From contig JAODTK010001110.1 of assembly GCA_026419785.1 (NCBI GenBank), positions 372,001 to 436,000 of the forward strand: a DNA stretch of 64,000 bases, read 5' to 3'. Shown here in pieces: positions 56,820-64,000 of the stretch. A model generated the notes under the pieces. The model did no database searches. It saw only the letters and a list, made by a program, of their open reading frames with translations, and was not told where the DNA came from. Source of the stretch: Sclerodactyla briareus (Eukaryota > Echinodermata > Holothuroidea > Dendrochirotida > Sclerodactylidae). The translations under genes were made by a program, and so were the position numbers. Positions within the stretch are counted from its first letter, which is position 1; every line of letters begins with the position of its first letter.

Positions 56820-56971
56820 ATGGCCCGGTCGAGAGATGTCGATTGGTCACGGGGCCTGAGCCCGTGTTGTGGGATTGTTATTGGTATAATATTTGTTGTG
56901 ATTACTTTCGTGTCGCTGGAAGGAAGTATTTTTCTGATCACAGACGAGGAGCGCCAGCATGCACACAACAG
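56820..56971 (+). CDS. First coding exon of a membrane-anchored protein
   Basis: The ATG sits in a strong initiation context (GTCGGCCATGG) and opens a 50-codon frame. It starts MARSRDVDWSRGLSP, followed by one clear hydrophobic helix of about 20 residues (IVIGIIFVVITFVSLEGSIF) and then a charged segment (TDEERQHAHN). It ends at a consensus donor (CAACAG|GTAAACAG) in phase 2. A short positively charged N-terminus before the helix suggests a type II signal anchor, N-terminus cytoplasmic, as in many Golgi glycosyltransferases and sulfotransferases; that comparison is inference. No later exon in phase could be found downstream, so the rest may lie beyond 64 kb or in unread introns. GC content is well above the flanks. 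Confidence 0.6.
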
Positions 56972-57994
56972 GTAAACAGTGACATCTTTGCTATTTCTAT
57001 CCTGTAAGTTTTACGGCCGTCTACGTACCTCTTGAAAGTTGAATTCATGAGTTCATCAGCCCTATTCGATGCACGAGCCCTCCACCTCACACGATGACAA
57101 GATTAGCTCGAAGAACGGCCCTGAATTAAATAAATATTAAGTCAGGTACTCAGGGGTCAGGTCCTCAGGTAATTGACAACTCATCTGGCCTCATTCACTT
57201 CAAAAGCACATTGCGTGTTGGTGGTCATCACTGGTGTGGCCCCAGTGTGGGAGCGTAGGATTCAGACGGGGGGAAATGGGTTCCGAATCTCGTCGTGTGG
57301 GCTTCAACAGGGACGAGGAGGGGGTAGGAGTAATGGGCATTAGGGCTAATTATTAGCATGTTGTTCGCCCTGTTAATGTTAATGAAATCCCTTTTCACAT
57401 TCAGGTAAGAACTGCTACCGGGCACCCCTGTCTTCAGCTCCTATTCCCTTGTGAGCCACGTAAGCGTACTTCTGGGTCCAATTAATTTCTTTGGAATTAT
57501 TTACCGTTTTACTAATACCTGCAAGAGTTTGGACTTTTGCGCTCACAGTTTTGGCTTATCTGTTCAAGGTTTCAATCTTCTGAATAATACGATTAACGTT
57601 CCACAAACGAAAATAGATGCATTGCTCCTCCAAATAAATTTGGAACGTAATATAATTGAATGTAGGGCCGCTTGACTAGTAACTTATGTTAGCCTACCTG
57701 GTCACACTCCATGCTTACTGATTGTGGTTTTTTTTTTGGTCCGCATACGGATCCTGTTTCAAGCCAAATCTGTTAATTCTGAAAATATTTATAGGATGTT
57801 TTATTATTAACGCAAAATATTGACTACTTGGCATAAATGTTTCGTTTTTTGCTTAACTTTCGAATGTCAATACGTATTTGGTTTTTTCGAACGTGAAGAG
57901 CGATTCCAACTTGCTGAAATCAACCCCGCTGTAGCAAAAAAACATGCATGATCTACTACACTTTGTAAAACTTGCCCTCTTCATATGTGGTTAC
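56972..57994. other. Probable intron after the 56,820 exon
   Basis: Starts with the donor GTAAACAG and contains no in-phase exon that I can recognise. A consensus-like donor (TTCAG|GTAAGA) at about 57,406 has no open frame before it. Confidence 0.4.
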
Positions 57995-58226
57995 CTCTAA
58001 CAGGACCCGTGGAAATCCTGATACTGGAAGTGCTCCGATGTTGACAGCCTTCACCATGATTTTCTTGAGGAGGGGAGGGAGGGCGGACTGAGGCGGCCCG
58101 AGGAAATCGGTCAGTGGCAATATTGGCCCTATTTTTAGGGAGCGTTTGAGGAGGTGATGACGACACCACTGGGGCATGTGGTATCTCGAAAGTTCTACGT
58201 CGTCCGAGAAGCATTGCTGTTGCTGC
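57995..58226 (-). CDS. Candidate internal exon, Pro/Ser/Arg-rich protein
   Basis: On the minus strand an acceptor with a pyrimidine-rich lead (CACTTCTCTAGTCATAG, ending at 58,227) and a good donor (TTAGAG|GTAACC at 57,995) enclose a 77-codon open frame. It reads MLLGRRRTFEIPHAPVVSSS, then a Pro/Ser-rich stretch (AASVRPPSPPQENHGEG) and ISTGPVRG at the end. The composition suits an intrinsically disordered linker. It lies opposite to, and inside, the putative intron of the 56,820 exon, so two genes on opposite strands may overlap here. No family is recognised; an overlapping 96-codon frame on the same strand is the weaker alternative. Confidence 0.4.
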
Positions 58227-61200
58227 CTATGACTAGAGAAGTGCACAGACTGAAGAAGTCACAGAACATTTTCCCGAACCAAATAGTTGACTAGTGAAAT
58301 GCCAGTGTAACTGTGTTTGAAGTACACAACGCCTAAATTATGGCTCGCTTTCACATAAGTTCCGTATTTCGGTTGGGGGGGGGGGGTAAAAATGGGGCCC
58401 TCAATATAATGTGCTACAGTCCAAATGTATTTTTTGATTAAGGATGCCTCCATGCGCTGGCTATCTAAAAGGCATGTTCTTGAACATAGCGTGGACAATA
58501 TCCGCGGCCCTGTCCTTTATATATCAAGTTAAATCAGTACACTGCTCTCCCGTAACAGAAACGTATGTAGGTGGGACTTCCATTTGGGCGAAACCCATGG
58601 TGCTTGAATGGTCGGGAATAGTTTTTTCCAGAAGTTCCATAATGGTTTTTATGAATGGTTTAACTGGGGGGCCTAAGTGAACGATGGAATCCTAATGATT
58701 CCTAAATCCGTTTTTGACTGGCAACAAATGGTTCCGAATGGAAAAGGCGAAAACCATGTAAACATTCAGCGGCCCTTGAATGGTTTCCAAATGGCGTTCC
58801 AAATGGATTTCACCCTGGGTGACGTGTAGCTCAGCATTTCATTTCAGGCTATTTAGTGTCATTTTATCTTCGTACAACGATATATTAGTTCAGACTCAAC
58901 AAAAAATACTGCATGTCCAATCTTCGTGTAATAGGTGTGTACATCATAACCAGAGATTTTCTGAACCACGCTTCTATTTGCAATGTAATCCTAGGTAATA
59001 TGGTTGTCATTTGCAGTGTTGAGCTACAGCACCATTGTGATTGGTGGTGGATCGGCCTTATGGGTTACTAAATTTATTTATAAGGCAACCAGGGGATTTG
59101 CAAATCGCGTGGTCTGAGTGTGGCATACGTATAGATGTACTTACTTCGCGAATTCTCTCAAGCCTACGGGCTATGATAAAAATAACATTGCCTAAGCTTG
59201 TTTTTTTCATGGATCCTACTGTAAAACTAATGTAACTTGACCCCTCCCAAAAAGCGGGGCGATTCGACCACCTTTGCCCGGCTTGCTGTTTTATGTAACT
59301 TGTAAGACAATAACGCAACTCTGCTTAGTGATTCCTTGCCTTTTTTCCTGACTTGTTTTCCCATTACTTCCTCAGCTATATCAACCCTGCAAAGTGTGTT
59401 TTCCAACTCAAACAACAACGTATGACACAAAACGTTCACCTGCAATATTTACCAGGTTCGCATGAGATGAGATACTTGTTTGCTTTTTGACCAAGGTCAA
59501 AAGTCATTGAGGGAATTGAAATGAAATACTGAAAAATAAACTGGTAAGTAAGTATATTTTGAAGGTGAAGGTACAGTTTTACAGTCTAACCGCGATGGCC
59601 AATGTTTTCCATTCAGTGTGGAAGCTCCCGCTCCGTAAACTAAGTCTCAGACTGCAGGCAAGGCAAATGATTAGGATCACTTTAGCAACATTCAATACTC
59701 ATAATGCTGGTGTGGTTCAAAGCAGATCATTGAATGAAGTGGGCCGTTCTTTGAATCGTACGACCAACATCATTGACAAATGTGAACAAATAATCTTTTT
59801 TAGGGGTATATGTGTGGGGCAAGAGAAGTGTCATACAAGGCCTTTATATATCAATTGCTCCCTCCACTCCCTGGACAAGCGCAGTCCCTTGTATGTACAT
59901 TCAAGTGTCCAATAGCACATGGTGTCTGCCATGTTGTCTTGTACCATCTGTCTTAATCACTAATGTGACTGAGGGGTAAGTCTGCCAGTCATCGTTTCAA
60001 TTTGTACAGCAGAATATCTGTGGTCTTTCAAGTGACTGTGGTTTATCATTTTCAATTATTTTTCGGCACAAAGTGAATGAGGGGTGCATCACATTTTGTT
60101 GAAGTGCAATTACTCCCCGTTTCTGGGTACACTTGTGGGTCATGCAATTGACAGTGGCATAACTGTTCAGAATACTTGTATCAATACCATTTTACCAGTC
60201 CCTCAAAGTCTTTTGCTGTCTTTTTAGGGTCAAACTTTTTCACAAGGCTTTCAATCACCTATTCTTCTCCTACATTGGTGGGGTTTATGAATGTCTCTCT
60301 ATATGACACCCCCATGCAAGCACCTCCCATAACAAATATGCTGCTGCACGATAATAATACAAATAATAATAAACAGACAAGATATGTAATTTTCTATATA
60401 TAAGCCCATGTTGAGACATTCTGATTATGTGGGCCTCAGTAATGTTGATCACAGTATGACTTCTGGCCATTGTTTTAACATGTTATTTCCTGGGCAAATC
60501 CTTTTCCAAATAGCAACATCATGTGACAGTCAGCACCAGATAGAAGAGGCACTAGGGAAGAAGAGAGATACTTCATAGACTTGAACCCCTGCACATTTTT
60601 TCCTGGGGTCAGGGTAATCCCTCACGTTTTTGCTCATGGGTACAGGTATGCCCTCACTTTTTTTTGCTCATAGCAAAAATGCCACAATGGTTGTGCCCTT
60701 TCCTTACTTTCAGATGTTTCCTTGACCCTTGCTTTCTTCTTCCGCCCCACTCACTGCTTCTACCACACCCCCAGTTAATCCCCTCATAGGCGCATTGTCT
60801 ATGAATCACAGGTAATAATACTCCAATGGTCAGTCCTGTCCTGTCAAGTCATTCACACCTTGCCGTCGCTTTCGATTCCCGTTTGAGTGGTAAACAATAT
60901 CAGATAATCCGTAGGAGTGCACACAGGAATAGAATTGGATTATCCCTCTCATCCTCTGAGCATTGCCATGCCAGGTCCATTTCCACACTGAATGTCTACA
61001 GGCATCTACAGTTTATTATGTGTTTGTTTCCTTCTCACTTCTTTGCATTCTCCACACACAGCTTGAAGTTTTGAGAGATTAAATCCTTATGGGAGGGTTG
61101 GACTTTTGACCAGTCAAACTGAGAGGCTTATTATAGTAACACACACCTGGCAGACAGTGTTGAGAGGATAAGGCTGGGCCTACACAGGTTGTTTCTAAAT

Positions 61201-61429
61201 GATTCAGCAGGACCATTTCCTCCTGTGTGCATTCTTTCTGCCTTATACTAGTTACAAATGGGAAATTTGGAAGATCATATCACCGGTTTTAATTAATGTA
61301 AAGCAACAAACTGGCATTCTCCCCTCTAGTAAATATACTATACGCCTATGGAAGAAATTGCCAGTTTGTCTACCCCTCCCATCCGATAATCCATTATATC
61401 CGTATAGAAAGTATACGCAAGAAGTGGCG
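58227..61429. other. Mostly unique sequence, no supported gene
   Basis: A poly-G run lies at 58,375-58,386. 58,600-58,810 is rich in AATGG words (TTGAATGGTTTCCAAATGGC and similar), which can pair with themselves imperfectly. A donor-like CTGGTAAGTAAG lies at 59,541-59,552. Frames at 59,559-59,915 and 60,826-61,074 have no motif, and the sequence has the feel of UTR or intron. No RNA gene recognised. Confidence 0.4.
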
Positions 61430-61625
61430 TATCTGCCTTGCAATTTAAGGATTTGTCAATGAATGCAGTGATGCAGGCTTCATTTAGGGCTACATTTTTC
61501 AAATTTCCATAGGCTGCCTAGGAACCTGGGGGCGAGGGGGGTGGTGGGTGCAATTAAGAAGAGCGTATCTGCCTTTCCATTCCCACGCCACCCATAGCAA
61601 CATCTTGCCAACTACTGATCAGGAG
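61430..61625 (+). repeat. Duplicated segment, copy 1
   Basis: Shares AATGCAGTGATGCAGGCTTC, GGGCTACATTTTT and an AACCTGGGGG-type G-run, in order, with 62,505-62,705. This copy lacks the small insertion AATCAAACAAACA seen in the other. Confidence 0.75.
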
Positions 61626-62504
61626 GTACACACGCAATAAGGAGTGATCTTGAGTCAATCCCTATGAAGTAGCAAACTATTCTTCACATTTTTTCCCTAT
61701 AACGAACACCCATTCAAAGTACACAGAATTTGGCATATTGTTTATATTGGATCATATTCGTTCTTCCACATGCCACAGTTTGCATCGATTCCATGGATCC
61801 CTCACTGAGACTGGAATTTTTGGAAGTCCGGTCACCTTTTTCACAGCTCGCAACTTAGGAGGCCATATGAGTTTATCGCGAGTCAATCACTGTGGTGAGT
61901 TGTGCCATTTGCTGCTAAACATGAACAATAGTTGACAGCTTGAAAATATGTCCATGAAATTTGTTCTTCTTTTCGGCATGTGAATTGAAAAATAAGGAAT
62001 ATTCCATACCTTAATTGGTGGGCTATTTGAAGAGTTGTGCCACCCGTCTGATATCCAGATTACCTAAATTTTGGTCAATGGTAAAATTTTGCGTTCTCTG
62101 GTGACAGGATAGACATTTCTCCCAAAAAAAATAACAATCACTCAGTTTGATGATATTTGTACAACAACATTGTTTCATTCAAAAATTCACTCGCTTGGCC
62201 TTTACGCATTGCTAATAATATTTTATTTTAAAATCCGCCTGATCGACTCGACTCCCGAATAACGATCGACTCCCGATCACGCTACTATACATAGGCTGGT
62301 CACTGGTGCTAGTCCATATTCAGACATATCATGAATATAATAAAATGACAATTGCAGAATTTGTACGTCTTCACTGGGGATACTGTATTGGGGAAGGGAG
62401 AGGGGGCGGGGGGAAGGGAAGCAACCCAGATTTATGAAGAGGGCAACACACACTTTGCTGGTGCGAAAATGTACCTAAATGAGAGGAGGTAAACGCAAGA
62501 GAGC
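61626..62504. other. Spacer between duplicated segments
   Basis: AT-rich sequence with no recognised gene. It could be the rest of a duplication unit of about 1.06 kb, but the flanks beyond the shared blocks do not obviously align. Confidence 0.45.
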
Positions 62505-62705
62505 GTTTCTTTCTGCTTGCAATTAGGAATTTTTCAATAAATGCAGTGATGCAGGCTTCAATCAAACAAACAGGGCTACATTTTTGAAATTTTCAATACC
62601 GCCTATGAAAACCTGGGGGGGGGGGGTGCGTGCAAGAACCAAATTGCCACTCCCACCCGTAAGCACACCACAACTGTCAGGAGGTCATATAGGCTGGTCA
62701 CTTGG
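62505..62705 (+). repeat. Duplicated segment, copy 2
   Basis: Second copy of the segment at 61,430-61,625, about 1.06 kb downstream in the same orientation. It carries a 12-base G-run (62,617-62,628) where the first copy has a GGGGGCGAGGGGGG sequence. Confidence 0.75.
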
Positions 62706-63114
62706 GGGCTAATACTACAAGTTACAAACAAAAAAGACTCATTGTTTTTGGTTGTGGGCAATGCATGTGTTTGCAACTTGTACTTGATTGTACGATCGGG
62801 CAAAAATCGAAGTAAACCTGATGGAGAGTAGGCTGCTTCTCAGTTTTCAACCTTACTTACTCGCGGACTCGAGAAATGCTGTTATATCCAGAAGAGCACG
62901 CGTAGACCATCTTTCAATAATAGTTTCAGAACTGTGCTTGTAAGTTCCTACACTCCTCAAATCATTTGAATTCTCCTCCTGTATCTGTATCTCGATCTGT
63001 GATTAGACCAACGGAGCCTACTGATAATACTCACGTAGCCTAACACGGACCAGTAACATTAGAATCCATGAACGAGTAGGCTAAGGCTAAGCCTAAGTCA
63101 TCGTCTCAGAAGAA
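62706..63114. other. Unassigned sequence
   Basis: No gene recognised. CTAAGGCTAAGCCTAAG near 63,081 is a short direct repeat. Confidence 0.5.
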
Positions 63115-63250
63115 TTTTACTGTAGCAAAACTTCCCATTGAAGTGACGAAATCCGCACCTCATGCCTCAACTTATCCTCCGATTACAACAGCCCTCTACT
63201 AACTTCACACATCATTCAAGCAATTCCATCCACTACAATGTTAAAATTTC
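63115..63250 (+). repeat. Duplicated segment at window end, copy 1
   Basis: Shares TGACGAAATCCG, CACCTCATG, CGATTACA with CCGCCCTCC-type sequence, and CATTACAATGTTAA-like blocks in the same order with 63,790-63,950. It is offset by about 690 bases, with many indels. Confidence 0.7.
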
Positions 63251-63789
63251 ACTAGTCTAAAAGCTTTGATACTTACAACCTATTTTGACTGTAATATTGG
63301 GGAAAATCACCACATTTTTTTTCCGCCATCTTGTCTTGTTTTGAAACATAGTTTTTTTGTGAACGAAATGTTGCCACTCAAGGGCTCATTTTGGGGCGAT
63401 CTTATTATGTATAATTGGGCCCATTCAAGGAATTACTACTTACAGAGAATCTGCATGATTATTTATCTCTTAGAGTGGCAACTCATAACACGACAACCTT
63501 GAAACGTGGTTGAAGCATTATGGGGGATTCCTGACTGATTTTGGGTAAATATTTGGTAAGTCTCATCTGCCAAGACAATCTGGAGGAATTAATACGTCTT
63601 AACCTTTTCTCAACTACAATAATTGGTCTTTTGGTATGAGATGCAAGCTTGTCAGAAACTGAAGTTGAAACAGAAAGTGCTCGCGTTAGCGCTGCCTAAA
63701 AACAGCCTAGTCCTCGAGTTGTGGATGCAGCTTTAGTACAGGTACTAAAGCCGGTGAGCGCAGCTAGCTAGCCACGTATCATAAGGATT
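63251..63789. other. Spacer between end-of-window duplicates
   Basis: No gene supported. A 78-codon frame at 63,266-63,502 has no motif or splice border. Confidence 0.45.
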
Positions 63790-63950
63790 TACTCTAGCAC
63801 ACTCCCCATCGACGGTGACGAAATCCGTCACCTCATGTCTCCAACTCCTTCCTTCGATTACACCGCCCTCCTAACCTCCTATCATCCATTCCACGAACAT
63901 TCCAATCCATTACAATGTTAATATTTCTTATTATAGTCGAGGTACTATAG
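63790..63950 (+). repeat. Duplicated segment at window end, copy 2
   Basis: Second copy of the 63,115-63,250 segment. Its right edge leads into the last 50 bases of the window, so the full extent cannot be seen. Confidence 0.7.
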
Positions 63951-64000
63951 TGAGCGCACTGTGAAGGAACTGAGTATGCCGATGATCTTGTTCCCTGTTT

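Overview
This window looks like nuclear DNA from an animal with a moderately large, repeat-rich, AT-leaning genome. It has no compact operon-like coding. Instead it holds long non-coding stretches, simple-sequence tracts, foldback elements, tandem arrays and decayed non-LTR retrotransposons of several types. Frequent GGCCTA-type words and the mix of LINE remnants suggest a marine invertebrate, perhaps an echinoderm or other non-vertebrate deuterostome; that is inference, because no species-diagnostic gene was found. Aligned repeat copies and LINE reading frames differ by many single-base insertions and deletions, often at homopolymers, so either the repeats are old or the assembly carries residual long-read error.

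Layout. 0-12 kb: AT-rich intergenic or intronic DNA with poly-A and tetranucleotide tracts, two families of foldback elements (5.8/11.25 kb and 7.0/11.9 kb), a tandem pair at 10.4-10.9 kb and a 25-bp minisatellite at 11.06 kb. 12-19 kb: mostly unique sequence, then about ten units of a roughly 150-bp repeat (16.5-18.1 kb), next to a minus-strand candidate exon encoding a hydrophobic helix. 21.7-24 kb: five tandem copies of a 446-472 bp unit; each contains an exon-sized, acceptor-bounded open segment. 24-34 kb: mostly unassigned, with candidate exons at 28.0 kb (+) and 31.0-31.4 kb (-). 34.5-51.4 kb: a LINE graveyard with at least seven reverse-transcriptase remnants of different types and both orientations, including an endonuclease-plus-RT copy at 47.3-50.0 kb (-) that meets another LINE head-to-head at about 50.01 kb. 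It also holds an 83-bp-period array with inverted copies (36.7-37.3 kb), a tRNA-like sequence and trinucleotide tracts. 52-64 kb: a hAT-type MITE with exact 8-bp target-site duplications (53.08-53.44 kb), the best host exon in the window (56,820-56,971 +, an N-terminal membrane-anchor exon), another candidate exon on the opposite strand at 58 kb, and duplicated segments at 61-64 kb.

No complete host gene can be assembled from this window. Isolated exon-like segments on both strands suggest that it lies within or between large introns. Family calls rest on recognised protein motifs read by eye; no database search was run.
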